DNA of 64,000 nucleotides from Lunularia cruciata (lineage: Eukaryota; Streptophyta; Marchantiopsida; Lunulariales; Lunulariaceae): positions 19,344,001 through 19,408,000 of the forward strand of contig OX419760.1 of NCBI GenBank assembly GCA_948567375.1, written 5' to 3'. A program made the translations under genes and the position numbers. Position 1 is the first letter of the stretch; each line of letters opens with the position of its first letter. A model generated the notes under the pieces. The model was not told the DNA's origin. It ran no database searches and worked only from the letters and a program-made list of their open reading frames with translations. This document shows, one piece after another, positions 25,131 to 36,469 of the stretch.

Positions 25131-26080
25131 GGATGAGGCAATCTATGGAGCTTCAGCAGAGGCCGATTTGGACCTGGGGACTGGTCAAACAATAAATAGA
25201 ATGAGGAAGACTGAACAAAGATCGAGACTCAACAGAGTCATTCACATTTTGAGGAGATAGACAGTAAGCTCATGAATAGGAACAGATAGAGGTGGCAAGG
25301 ATAGCTGGACTTGGAACAAGGCTCGAGGAATTGAGTAGGTGACATGAAACAAGGCTCGAGGGTGTGAAGGGAGGGGGTATGTATGAAGGGAGACGGAATT
25401 AAGGGAGTGAAGTGAAGATATAACAGGTGCTGACGAGGTGGACATTGAGCATTGAACAAAGTTTGAGGGTATGAAGGGAGCCGAAATGAAGGGAGTGAAG
25501 TGAAGATATAACAAACAGCAGGGGTGTGAACGTGAAGAAAGGAATGACCAGAATAAAATCACGAAGGCATGCAAAGAAGGAAGGAGCAAAAGTATTTTCT
25601 GGGCAGAAGTCGTATTCAAAACAATGAAGACCTGCGAGGAGAAATGTATCCATTCCATGATAAAATAAGCAGTAATGCATGAACTTACCTGTCCTAATCA
25701 TCTGTTGTCGCGTGGTCTGAATGGTTTAATGAAGAAACAGATAATCTGTTTCCAATTAAAATAGAGAGATGGCTGAGCACGAACCCCGCCATTGCGGTCT
25801 CAATGTGCCAGCATGGTATATATTGGTATACAAGAACAGAAGCCATTCTGGGAACGAGTTATCCAGAGCTCATGAAGTGCAAATGATAGATATGTACTAT
25901 GTCCATGAATCACAATGCGAGAGTAGTGTGAAAGCACTAAGGTAGCAGGCAGCGAATGTAACCTATAGCAAAAGCATCATGGAAACAAATTGAAAATAAT
26001 TGATGGCCAAAAGACTAGTAAAGGACATTAACTCTGAGAGCATACATGCAAATGATAGCAAAGAATATGAAACCCCAATA

Positions 26081-26291
26081 AACTTCAATGCTACACAAGA
26101 AAGGACTGGCGGGAGAAACCCCAATGAGCCCAATGAGCCCAAGCTGGAGAAACCTTGGCGATCCAAGAAGCAAGTAAAAGCACTGAAAAGAAATTAATGA
26201 ATCTCGCGAGAGGGCACCATGGAGGCAAATGTAGCCTCGTGTTAAGTGAAGGACCAGGTGGGCCACATGTCCATAAGCAGAGGCCATGTGT
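26081..26291. repeat. Direct repeat flanking the PLE, upstream copy
   Basis: Partner of 21823-22034 (see there). It lies upstream of the PLE RT relative to the minus strand. Confidence 0.85.
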
Positions 26292-27029
26292 CGAGGCAAC
26301 AGTCAATGTGACCATTCTTTCATAGCTCGAATAGCAAGCCAAACAAAGCACCGGTCCTCCACGCTCACTTACTTCCTCGTTTCAGAAGAAGCTTCTATGA
26401 TATTGGTTGGAAAACTAATCTTGACTATGCGAGAGATAGCCTTCTGATCCTGACCACCCATCCGTGCGCAGACATACATCACACAATGCAGAATGTCCTT
26501 CAGTCCAAGTGCAGTAGACACTGCAGATTCTTCATCAGACAAAGATTGTATACAGTTGTCGGTCCAAAATGCCAGATGCTCCTTCCGACTATCTCTGGAG
26601 CTCCGACTTTACGATTGCACTACAATGTATTAATTCCGATCAACGCAAGTACAATTGGACGCCGAAGATTATGGTAAAGCTACTTGCGCAATGTATAAAT
26701 TGGACAGGTCGTCCTCGACCAACTAGCTTGTGGGTGAATGATTGTCACCTGATATTCTACGGACATCATCAACCATGAAGCTTGTTCTCAGAGATTCTCA
26801 TGGTCTCTGTGGAATTTTCTTCGGATCGTCGTGTATGAGATTTCTCTGCAAGGATGGTTGCTCTCTTCAATCTTCTGCGGATGTCCGTGGGCTTTGGCTC
26901 TAGATTCCAAGCTCGTCAATCCTTTGCGAACTTCGTCTGCTGTCAAGTTTCTTTTCTGCAGTCTCTCGTGAGGTTTCGTAACTGTAAAAAATAATCCCCC
27001 GAGCCTCTCATCCACTTGAGGCGTCGCAG

Positions 27030-27920
27030 CCCTTGAGGCTATTATAGGAACTTTTCCGTGTCTCCACGGTCGAATCTGTGTCGTCTGGCTCTTACGACAT
27101 GCAACTGGGCTTCAATCCGCTTCTCCTCTTCACTTTAATTCAAACAATGTGCCGTAAGCCCCAAACATTGGATTTCTCTGTCCTGCTACGGACTCTGCTA
27201 TTCTCTACTCTATGAAAGACTCGAGATTCCAAATTCTTGCGTTGGCGTTCGGATTCTCTTTGATCAACCTCGTAATATTCCTCATACCGTAGAGCGCATG
27301 AAGAGCCCCTATGCCTCAGGATTATCTGCTCGAAACCATTCAACAATAATACAGTTGGGCCCTCAAGCTCATCCAAGTTTTTCAAGGTTACGATGTACGT
27401 TGCACATGTAGCGTAACCTTGGTCATCTATTCATACTACGATGATGTAATCACAACTCCCGAATCGGGATTTTCAAGCCGCTAACTCATAACTGCTCTAG
27501 TGAACAAACGAATTTCTATAGAGTTTAGCCAAGTGATCCTCGAATATAGATGTAGGCGGTCTTTGAATACAAGTCTACACACTCCGTGTACTAACTTCGA
27601 GGTCCAGGAGTTTAGGTGAAATTTTTATATTCAAAGTTACCACCCTCCCTATACATAAAATCATCGAGGTCATTTCGGCAAATTCTGAAGAGTTCCGTTC
27701 TGAGCTTTATATTTGAACGTTCACTTGAACACATGTCCGCTCTTCAAGTATAAGTTCTCTTGCCACTTACATGTGCCTAGAACGATCTAGAGCGATCTGC
27801 ACTTTACGTACATACGCTCCACAGTTTAAGCTCTTTCGCCTAAACTCTTTTAAGTATTCATGTTTACACTTGTAGTATATTGATACGAACCACTTCCACC
27901 CGGGGAGTATGTGTGTGTTC
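27030..27920. repeat. Host segmental duplicate D1
   Basis: It is collinear and in the same orientation as D2 (35590-36430). Shared words include TGGATTTCTCT, CTACGGACTCTGCTATTCTC, CCAAATTCTTGC and AGGCGACCGC (the last just outside, at 27977). A further short match links 26383-26425 to 35446-35492 (AGAAGAAGCTTCTA). The copies differ at many positions and by small indels. Confidence 0.8.
27140..27385 (-). pseudogene. Possible host exon fragment in D1
   Basis: The minus-strand frame begins MKNLDELEGP and continues with LLLNGFEQIIL, an alternation of leucines reminiscent of a leucine-rich repeat, then a charged tail. The D2 copy keeps LDELESLTVQRL and GFEPIILR in the same frame and the tail VENSRVRSR, but its middle is degraded. 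Keeping the frame between diverged copies suggests former coding. I cannot name the protein. A neighbouring minus frame (27015-26788) also looks coding-like but has no second copy to test it. Confidence 0.3.
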
Positions 27921-28845
27921 TGATTTAAAGGTATTGCCAAGAAGAGAGTTTGAAGGTGAAGTCTATGAAATAGCAGGCGACCGCATTAGGATAACAAGAA
28001 GGATGGGAGGACGCCATCAAGATGGGCGAGGATAAAGCACAAGAGGAAGAAAATTTTAAGTTCAAAGTATAGAACTAAGCTCTTAGGTGTTTAGGCGAGT
28101 AAATATACACAAAGTTCGTTCCAAGTTAAAAGAGAGAGCTTCAAGCATGAACAGTGAGAAATCAGTAAAGAAATTTTGCTTGAGAAAAGGAAAACATCAC
28201 TTTCCTTGTATATATTGTATACTTCTTGAGTAATTCGAGAAAACAGAAAGCTTGTAGTACCTAAAGGTAAAGTTTATGTATTGAAAAAAATTTGTACATG
28301 AATTAAAATTTCTTGATCTTTTACTTCCGTGACAAGATACCTGTCACGGAATATTTGAAAACTTTTGTGCTTATAAGTTATATATGCTAGTAAATTTTTC
28401 GCCTATTCTTCCCTCTATTTTCGTTTTCTCAAAAACATTTTGCATAGTTCCACAGTTTACTAGCTTCTCTATGAATTTGGGTTACTCTTTGCCCCAGTGC
28501 TCCTTCCATGAGATCTTTCTTTTGAGAACTAAACAACGGTAATTGATGAATCAATAAATATTCAAAGAATATTACTTCAAATATTTTTTTATCTGTACAA
28601 TTTTGAGAATTTCATAATTGAGAAATTCTCAAAAATATAAAGGGAAATTAAAAGATTTCCGTAATATTTAAGAGAGTTCCCAACGGGATTAATATATTTG
28701 TCATCACTCGGCGCTTTTACATCGTTGTTTTCAAACGGAGCAATGTCATTCGATCCATCGCGTGTCGGATACTTACTATCTGATATTGACTCTTGGTTGC
28801 ATGCATATCCCTTGCATTAGAAGACTCCAAATGGTCGTGATACAT
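27921..28845. other. Host DNA without recognised gene
   Basis: Moderately AT-rich, with short broken frames on both strands. I see no transposon ends, repeats or domain text. Confidence 0.3.
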
Positions 28846-29193
28846 CTAATCTGCTTTGCGGAGAGGATGTTTAAGTGCAAGGATCTGGCTGGCTATGGGA
28901 TTTTTACTCCGACATGAGCTGCAACCTGTTCTAATATCGTTTTTACGTTTATAGCCAGAGTTATAAACTTTCTCCTCAAGCGACTCACGGCGCCCTTTGT
29001 TGTCTCGACTGGATTCTGGAGATGCAATCATCTGGCTATGATATAGAAGCATGAATAGAATGCTTACAATCTCCATTCTTCTCATCTCAGATAAACTCTT
29101 TGGTAAGTCTCCAAAAAGCTCACATGTGCTCGTAAGCAAATTTCTAGCTATTGAAATTTCATATCCGACTTTGGAGAACCTAAAGGAATACAA
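28846..29193 (-). CDS. Hypothetical 115-residue frame
   Basis: An open minus-strand frame. An internal Met gives MEIVSILFMLLYHSQ, a short hydrophobic start that could be a signal peptide, followed by a basic polar segment with CSSC. There is no recognised domain and no second copy in the window. It may be a chance frame or an exon of the minus-strand gene just upstream. Confidence 0.2.
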   Translation of the reverse strand: MYSFRFSKVGYEISIARNLLTSTCELFGDLPKSLSEMRRMEIVSILFMLLYHSQMIASPESSRDNKGRRESLEEKVYNSGYKRKNDIRTGCSSCRSKNPIASQILALKHPLRKAD

Positions 29194-29465
29194 AGCCCTA
29201 CATGTACAGATACCTCTCTTAACACGGTCCTATACCCAACACAGGTAGGTACCCTGGAAATGCTAGCCACTGGTATAGATGCTTAAGGCCTCCAGTGAGT
29301 TAGTGGGACTCTGCGATCATGTTGGGCACTCTCTGGAAGAGTCCTAACAATATCTAAGTACATGACACAACGCGTTTCTATTTGACTCAGGGACAAGCTT
29401 TGCACAGGCTGTTGTTGTGAGCGATATCTACCATCTGCGTTAAGTCAACTCAAGAAGGATATATG

Positions 29466-29747
29466 TTAAAAGTAGATAAAATGATGTACAAACTGTTCAA
29501 ATAGTTGTTGCAAAGGAGAGTTTATCCTAACATGCTCCAAGAAATAGATGGATCCACCAAATTTACGCTTAAGCTTCTTTAAAAGAGTAGTCTCAGAAGA
29601 AGTGAAGGACTCCTGCAGAGTCAATCTCCGAAGAGCCTTATACAAAATTTCCAGGCAACGATGGAAAGCTCGGCAGCTCGTACAGGGACAAGTCCAAAAG
29701 ACTTTGACCTTCAGTTTACTTCCAATTGAATTACTATGAGCTTCTAG
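29466..29747 (-). CDS. Possible Cys-rich last exon
   Basis: An open minus-strand frame of 93 residues runs from a potential splice acceptor (TTTCAG, just upstream of 29747) to a TAA. It contains WTCPCTSCRAFHRC, which has four Cys and one His in close spacing and could bind a metal, then LLKKLKRKFGGSIYFLEHVR. The first residues recur near 32900 in the second gene copy, where the frame is not kept far. It lies downstream of the stop of the neighbouring exon set (29795), so it would be an alternative end or a separate gene. No family recognised. Confidence 0.3.
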   Translation of the reverse strand, partial: LEAHSNSIGSKLKVKVFWTCPCTSCRAFHRCLEILYKALRRLTLQESFTSSETTLLKKLKRKFGGSIYFLEHVRINSPLQQLFEQFVHHFIYF

Positions 29748-29794
29748 CTGAAACGCTTAGCTTATATATCTGTGCATCTGCATTCTTGCAGCTT

Positions 29795-31260
29795 TCAAAG
29801 AACATCCAAACTTCGATTGAAGTTCATCTTTTTCCTCGCATTGACAGGGTAACGCAACTGATGTTTTTGTTGTGACGATGCAGTATCCCACCATCTACAG
29901 GCACAACTCAACACATCAACACAAGAAATAATATATAATAAGGGATTCCTATACTGTTTACGAATTATACTGACTCTAGCTATTGAAAGGACCTATGCAT
30001 CACTTCCCATAATATATTGCATGCAAGGCAAAATCAATCATACCCCTTCAGCAATCTCTGATTGATACTTGAGATCGCGCGTAATTGTTTATCGTAATGG
30101 CCACTTAGTCCGCAGATACCACCAAATCGGTTGAGATTAGGCTTCCATCGAGGACACCGAACACGTCCAGTTCCTGCGGTAGTTACAGGTCAATGCATCT
30201 ATTAGGCAATATTTTCTTCTGCTTCAAGCTGAAACTCGGTTCTTCGGTCCAATTTTGTGATCACGAAGTTCAATGCAAGATGAATACGTATACTTCACAG
30301 GGTTGTTCTTGTAAAACCCGGTTCAAGTTAAAATTCAGTGGGTGCAGCTGGCTATGCCGGGTAAAGAAGAATTTCCTGCTGCTTGACAAGCCAGTTTCGT
30401 TTTCTCGACTGCTTGGCAGAGAGCTACATCCACGTCGTGCATACGGCCTCTCTTCCATCTTCGTTGCAGGGTTATCGGCAGTCACCTCTTTGCTGCGCAT
30501 GCTGCAGCGGCACTTTCCTCTATTCGGTGTATGTCCTGTGACTCTTAAGGTTCCATTCCATCCTGTGACTCTGGTTCCGAGTCTCCGTAAAAGGATAAAT
30601 CATCGTCCTCCTCATGTTGGGGTCCAAATTCGGCTCAACTTTCTTTGGGGGTACACTGCCTTCTTCATTCTGTGCTTCGTGGTAATTTACTTTGTAGTTT
30701 TCTGTCTTAGACGTATCTCTACCACCAACTCTTGACTCATCTTAGTCTCAGGCATGCTTGACTTTCCTGTACATGTCCTCACAATCATTTCCTGTAATTG
30801 TCCAAATAGTATCCTGCATTGGTTGCATACTTTCTTTCATCATTTTATACTTTCGAACATGACCTATAGCTGTTATAAGGACTTCCCATGTAAACATCTC
30901 CAGAAGCCGGAACTGTTAAGTACTGTCGAACAGCTCGTTCATTTCCACACTGGAGCAATCTCAGTCGCGCTGCAGACAAAGATCTGTAAATGGACACAAT
31001 GTCAAGTGAAAGACCTGGCTATGAAAGTTTGGACCATAACTTGAACAATTATACAAGTCGTAACCCAGTGCAAAGTACCATGATCGGTAGTTTACTAAAT
31101 ATGCTGACACTTAGAAGTCCACCGAATAGACGAATTACAAAATGCGATAGGATATGAAGAGTACCTGAACCGGGGTTGTTGTCAAACGTGTACATCGTCG
31201 GTGTAATCATCTTTCTCCAATTTTTGTTGATGAGTCTTGCAGTAATTTGATTAAGTCATC
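29795..31260 (-). CDS. Unidentified multi-exon host gene, copy 1
   Basis: The best-supported pieces on minus are two adjoining 3' exons, 30044-30173 and 29795-29894. The acceptor CCGCAG precedes the first, GT follows it at 30043, and CTGTAG precedes the second. Phases agree across the junction and the frame ends at a TGA at 29795-29797. They encode CPRWKPNLNRFGG, GLSGHYDKQLRAI, then WWDTASSQQKH and end in NRSLDVL. Copy 2 keeps CPRWKPNVKRLGG, GLSGHYDKQ and the same ending (NRTLDVL). A further likely exon is 30864-30983 (AARLRLLQCGNERAVRQYL, then VPASGDVYMGSPYNSY). Near 31160-31260 the frame reads IDDLIKLLQDSS. Phases do not join all of these, so exons are missing from my model. No known domain is recognised. 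Confidence 0.4.
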
Positions 31261-31399
31261 AATCGAGAGTCTGAACGCTTCAGTGACTAAGTAATGTAGT
31301 GTACACAACATAGCTCCTTTTCTCGCTAGAAGCTAATAGGTGGATGTATGCGGAGCTGATTTTGGCAATAGAGAGGGTAGAAAGTCGATCTTTTTGAAC

Positions 31400-32800
31400 T
31401 CCCAATTTGGAGTTCAAGGCATGTGTCGCGCGTATTTTTAGCTTCTCTCAATATAGCGTCCTATGTCTTCTGAAATCTGATCTTTTGAATATTCCTTGGT
31501 CTCTTCCTACCCTGTATTCTGTTTCGCAACCTTCTGCGTTGGACTTATACTCCTCAAGCTCTCTTTCCTGGTTCCCTGCATTTTCTCTGTGCAAAAATTT
31601 GTGTGGTTCTTAAATGGGAATTCAATCAACAAACCAAGAGTATGGTCCGCTCCTCAAGCTCCTTGCTTCTTCCTGTTCCCCTGTACTCTCAGGTCAATTG
31701 ACAAGATTGATCTGGTAAGGACAAAATCATAACATTAACCACAAGAAACTTCTGAAAGATGATACGAGATTCTCCGTGATCAGTGTTGGGCTTAAGCTCC
31801 CTGCAGTTTCTTGCTTCCTCCTCCCCTGTATTGTCTAATGTAAATCTCAGATACCTTCATTCTGACGTGGGGAGCTTGTCAACAAAACCAGGAATATGGT
31901 CCGCTCCTCGAGCTCCTTGCTTCCTCCTGTACCCTGAGCTGCAAGCTTTATTCAATTTAAGATTATACACATTTGAATTGGAAACGAACACGGTCAGGAT
32001 ATTTAAAAAGATTGAAGATATTCTTCTAAGCAGGTCTAGGCTGAATCAAAATAGAAATCACAAATAACATCTGAAGGATGAGATGAAATTCCCGTTGATC
32101 AGTTCCTGTATTTCCTGCTTCCTCCTCCTTCTGCTCCTCTGTATTGTCTAGTGGAACCTTCCTCCTCTTTCTCCTGTCCTGTATTGTCTAGTAGAAACCT
32201 TATATACATTCCTTCTGATGTGGGTATGTTCTCCTCAAGCTCTTTGCTTCCGTGCCTCATATACCTTCCTTCTATTGTGGATATGTTCTCCTCGAGCTCT
32301 ATGCTCTCCCTTTATTTTCTAAACATCTGAAACATATAGTTCAATTATCGAAATCAGGAGTATGGTCCGCTCCTCGACCTCCTTGCTTCATCCTGTTCCC
32401 TACTGCAAGCTTTGAAGTTCAGATTATATGCATCCGTACTGGAAAAAACAACACGGTCAAGTTGATCGACGAAGATGCATAATCTAGACAGAATCATAAA
32501 AGAAACCACAAGGAACTTACGATGATTGATATTTGCCTGGATCCTTCCTGGGCTTAAGCTCCATGTACTTTCGCTTAAGCTCGTCTTCCTGCTCTCCTGT
32601 ATCTATTGGAAAAACGAAATATATTTTCCTTCCGACTTGGGAACGAACTCCTTGTACTCCTCGAGCTTCGTAAGCCTTGCTGTATTCTCTGCTCTGAACA
32701 TTTGTGAAACTCACAAATTAATGTTCAATTACCGAGTAAAGAGCTATTCCTGGTTCCTCCTCAAGCTTCCTGGTTCTTCCTGTTTCCTGTACTGAAAAAT
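31400..32800 (-). repeat. Array of exon-like repeats rich in Glu/Lys
   Basis: At least three diverged units share two kinds of segment. One type (plus-strand word GTATGGTCCGCTCCTC at about 31641, 31891 and 32358) reads on minus as EEARSLRSGPYS-like text. The other (around 31800-31850, 32100-32200, 32545-32615) reads as NTGEEEA- or DTGEQEDELKRKYMELK-like text. A piece at about 31500-31600 reads ENAGNQERELEEY. Segments are bounded by plausible AG acceptors (minus). They look like multiplied short exons encoding charged helical peptides of the surrounding minus-strand gene. Confidence 0.5.
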
Positions 32801-32980
32801 CTTTTAAGTTCTCATCCGCCTTCGTTATTTACTCCTCGGTTACATATTGTATCAGGAACTATTGTGATATGAGCCTCCACCTTCAGTTTACTTCCAATTC
32901 ACTTACTATGAGCTTTCAGCGCAAGAGCTTAACTTATCTATCTATGCACCTGCGTTCTTGCAGCTTCACAATAACTTCTT

Positions 32981-34380
32981 TCAGAGAACATCCAAAGTGC
33001 GATTTATGTCATCTTTTTCTTCGTTGCCTTCCACCGACAGGTTATCTCTCAAGTCGAACTTTGGAAAGTGTAATTGGGCTTTTATTGTGACGATGAAGTA
33101 TCCCACATCTTTATGTTTCAACAAGCACATCAAAACAAAGAATAATATATAATACGGGTTTCAGAAACTGTTTAGGAATTATTATACCGAAGTAAGAACC
33201 TATTCATCACTTCCCATAATATATGAAATAATGAAATATAATGAAAGAACCTATTCATCACTTCCCATAATATATTGCATGGAAGGCAAGATAGTTTATA
33301 CCTCCAGCAATTTCTGATTGATATTTAAGATCGCGCCTACTTGTTTATCGTAATGGCCGCTTAGTCCGCTTAGTCCGCTGATACCACCAAGTCGCTTAAC
33401 ATTCGGTTTCCATCGAGGACACTCAAAGCGTCCAGTCTTGTGTATAGCAACAGGCAATATCTTCTTCTGCTCCAAGATGAAACTATCACTTTTCCAATTT
33501 TGTAATGACGATGTTCAAAGCAAGGAAAATATGTATCCTTCATAAGGTTATTCTTGTAAAACCACCCCGGTGGCATTCTAGTTTAAATTCAATGGATTTG
33601 CTGCAGTTGGCTACGCCTGGGTAACCTTCGATAAAGAAGCACCCCATGGCTCTAATAAGGATTTCCTTAATAAATCTCCAGAAGCCAAAACTGTTAAGCA
33701 ACGTCAAACACCTCGTTCATTCCAGAACTGGAGCAATCTCAGTCGCGCTGCGAGGAAAGATCTGTACGTACGCAATGTCGTGTGCCAGACCTGGCTATGA
33801 AAGTTTGGACTATAATTATACAAAGTGCGTTAGGATATGAAGAGTACCTGAACCGGGGTTGTTGTAAAATGTGTACATCGTTGGCATGATGACGTTTCTC
33901 CGTTTTATGATCGATGAGTCTTGCAGTAATTTGATTGAGTCTTCTAGCGTAACTTGAGAAAATCCTCAAGAATCTTGATTTTTTGAACGAAGAACTCTTC
34001 CAAGAACCCAAAATCGTCTCGTTGTATCTGATGTCGCTCTGTTTCCATTGAGTCAAGAATGGACTTTTCTCTCAACCGATGATTGAATGGGAGGTTTATT
34101 TGGAAGCGTACCTGAACCAGGGTTGTTGTCAAATGTGTCCATCGTTTCTCCGTTTTGTCGTCCAGATGATCACGTTTCTCCGTTTTATGTTCAATGAGTC
34201 TTGCAGCCATTTGATTAAGTCCTCTAGAGTTTCTTCATAAAGTCCTCAAGAGTCTTGAGTTATTGAACGGAGAACTCCTCCCAGAACAGAAAATGTTCCT
34301 GTTGCATCTGATGTCGCCGCGTGTCCATTTCCATTGAGTCAAGAATGGACTTTTCTCTCAACCGCCGATTGAATGGAGGT
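32981..34380 (-). pseudogene. Unidentified multi-exon host gene, copy 2
   Basis: Pieces collinear with copy 1 on minus: the terminal exon (about 33106-32981, ending NRTLDVL and a stop at 32981), the preceding exon (about 33436-33302: CPRWKPNVKRLGG and SGHYDKQ, with donor GTATAA), and a piece near 33767-33646 matching 30983-30864 but interrupted by stops. Upstream, a unit of about 260 bp occurs twice (33846-34107 and 34108-34390), each with SILDSME and LLQDS- or WLQDS-like text followed by a word like YNNPGSG before a GTAC donor. The terminal exon and the 33.7 kb exon contain in-frame stops, so this copy looks inactive. No gene name can be given. Confidence 0.4.
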
Positions 34381-34389
34381 TTATTTGTG

Positions 34390-35060
34390 GATCCTAACTC
34401 TAATCAACTTCAACGAGTTCTGACACATAACCAATCCAACTTATCTAAAATGTATAAAATGGTATAAAAGATTTCAGGCGCCTACCATACATCTAATCGA
34501 TCCAAATTATCAAAAGTAATTAAGAATTATAAGATAATTCAAATAAGAATAAGACAAGAATTATCCAAATTATAATTTCTAGGCGCCTGCCATGTGGCAC
34601 GCGCCTACCAATTAACTTCTCCCTTAGTTGATTCAACTTAAAATAACCATAGTATTTCCGCACACTAGATATAAAGTTAACATAAAGTCATCGAAATTGT
34701 CTTAATTAACTAGAATTGTAGAAAAAGAATTCCTAGGCTGCTGCCACTCACCTAATCGATTTAAATTATCTAAATTGCATAAAAATGGTAGAAAAGGATT
34801 CCTAGGCGTTTGCGGGACACCTAATCGATTTAAATGATCTAAATTGCATAAAAATGGTAAAAAAAGGTTTCTTAGACGTCTGTCATAACGTAATGGATCC
34901 AAATTATCTAAATTAAATAAAAATTATAGTAAAAATTTCTTAGAAGCATGCCATGTGGAAGGCTCTTAGCAACTAACTTCTCCCTTACTTAATTCAACTT
35001 AAAATAACCATATTACTTTCGGAAACTGGATATAAACGGAACATTCTCGATTCAAATATG
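34390..35060. repeat. AT-rich nested tandem repeats
   Basis: A unit of roughly 70 bp carrying TAGGCGTYTGCC-like and ACCTAATCGATTTAAAT words recurs four to five times between about 34470 and 34935. A longer block (AACTTCTCCCTTA and TTCAACTTAAAATAACCATA) occurs at 34611-34676 and again at 34974-35037, a period of about 363 bp. There is no coding potential. Confidence 0.7.
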
Positions 35061-35445
35061 GTTATTTCTTTCTTGATTCTCCTCAAAATAAAAGATAAAA
35101 TAAAATAGGGTAATTATTCTCGAAAATAAAGACAGGTCCACTCTCAGTTACTTGCTCTCTCTACAATTCTCTAACTTGTTTTTAGCTACTCCTCAAATAA
35201 TGTCTTTCTGTCTAATTAATATTAAAACGTGATACTACATATAATGCACATTCAAACAGTTGTGAACAAATTAGAGTAAGCACGGTTGGCCTCAGGTCCG
35301 AGATCAAAGACTACTGAATAGTACATACAATCTCTTTGACACCGAGGAACTATTATGATTTCAACTCTCTGAACTTGGTTAGGTACAGCGCATGTGACTT
35401 CAAGTGCTGTGGAGTTGACAGCTAGGGAACTGGATTGCAGTATTC
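35061..35445. other. Host DNA, nothing recognised
   Basis: Short broken frames only; no repeats or element ends seen. Confidence 0.3.
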
Positions 35446-35589
35446 AGAAGAAGCTTCTAGGATATTGGTTGGAAAACTAATCTCTCTTATGATGAAGTTG
35501 TCGTTCCACTGTCGATATCTCTATCATTTAGCTCTGACGACGTTTAACTTCCCCGCCACTCAACCATTGAGGCGATGATACGAACATTT

Positions 35590-36430
35590 TCGACATTGTC
35601 TCCACTGTCCAAATCTCTGTCGTTTGGCTCTTATGACATTCAAGTGGGCTTGAATCCGCCTAGCCTCTTATTTTAATTCCAAAATGTGCACGAAGCCCCA
35701 CACACTGGATTTCTCTCTCCTACTACGGACTCTGCTATTCTCGACTCTACGAGGGACTCCAAATTCTTGCATTGGCGTCTAAATTCTCTTCGATCAACCT
35801 AGTTACATTCCTTATACCGTAAAGCACATGAACAGCTCTAAAAACCTCAGGATTATCGGCTCAAAACCAGTCAACCGTTGGACAGTTAGGCTCTCAAGCT
35901 CATCCAAGCCTCTGAAATCTGCATGTTGCACATGCAGCGCAACCTTGGGTGTCCATTCGTACTTTGATAATGTAATTCAAAATCACTCTTCGAAATTCTG
36001 AAGCCACCTACTCACAGATGCTCTAGTAAATATTTAAGTAACTTCACAGTCGAAGAGAGGCGACCGCGTAGGATAACAAGGAGGATTGGAAGACCGCATC
36101 AACTTCACACTCCACATACTAACGTGGATGTCGGGAGTTGAGTTGGAAATTTTATATTCAAGGTCACCACCGTGCATAAAACTATCGTGCTCATTTCGTC
36201 TAAATTCTCAAGAATTCCGCTCCGAGCTTTCTGTTTGAACGCCCATCTGAGTACATGTGCGCTCTTCAAATATAAGCCGAAACATATACTTAGAGCGAAT
36301 TTGAACTTTATATCCATACGCTCCAAGCTCTCTTGCCTGAATCCTTTGGAGTGTTTATGTTCAAACTTGAATTAGTAGTATGTGATGCGAATCCGCTCAG
36401 ACCCGAGGAGTGCATGTTCTAATTTAAAAT
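35590..36430. repeat. Host segmental duplicate D2
   Basis: Partner of D1 (27030-27920), same orientation. The pair brackets the host block holding the two gene copies. D2 ends where transposon DNA resumes near 36470. Confidence 0.8.
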
Positions 36431-36469
36431 TAAAGTTCAATTTGCATAAGAGTATTTGGAAAGTTATCA

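Larger units (their letters stand above)
21716..26380 (-). mobile_element. Penelope-like retroelement (PLE), minus strand
   Basis: A PLE-type reverse transcriptase spans 22189 to about 24270 on minus. It is flanked by direct repeats of about 211 bp at 21823-22034 and 26081-26291, which fit the pseudo-LTR arrangement typical of PLEs. Between the RT and the upstream repeat lies a minisatellite (24540-25130) and purine-rich DNA. I see no GIY-YIG endonuclease on either side of the RT. The element sits at the truncated end of LTR element C on the left and at host DNA on the right. It is decayed, its blocks lying in different frames. Boundaries are approximate. Confidence 0.65.

Noticed and set aside
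30193-30735. 180-residue plus-strand frame with a hydrophobic C-terminal segment, resembling a small membrane protein
   Set aside because: It is antisense to exon-like minus-strand text conserved between the two gene copies, and its frame is not kept in the second copy.
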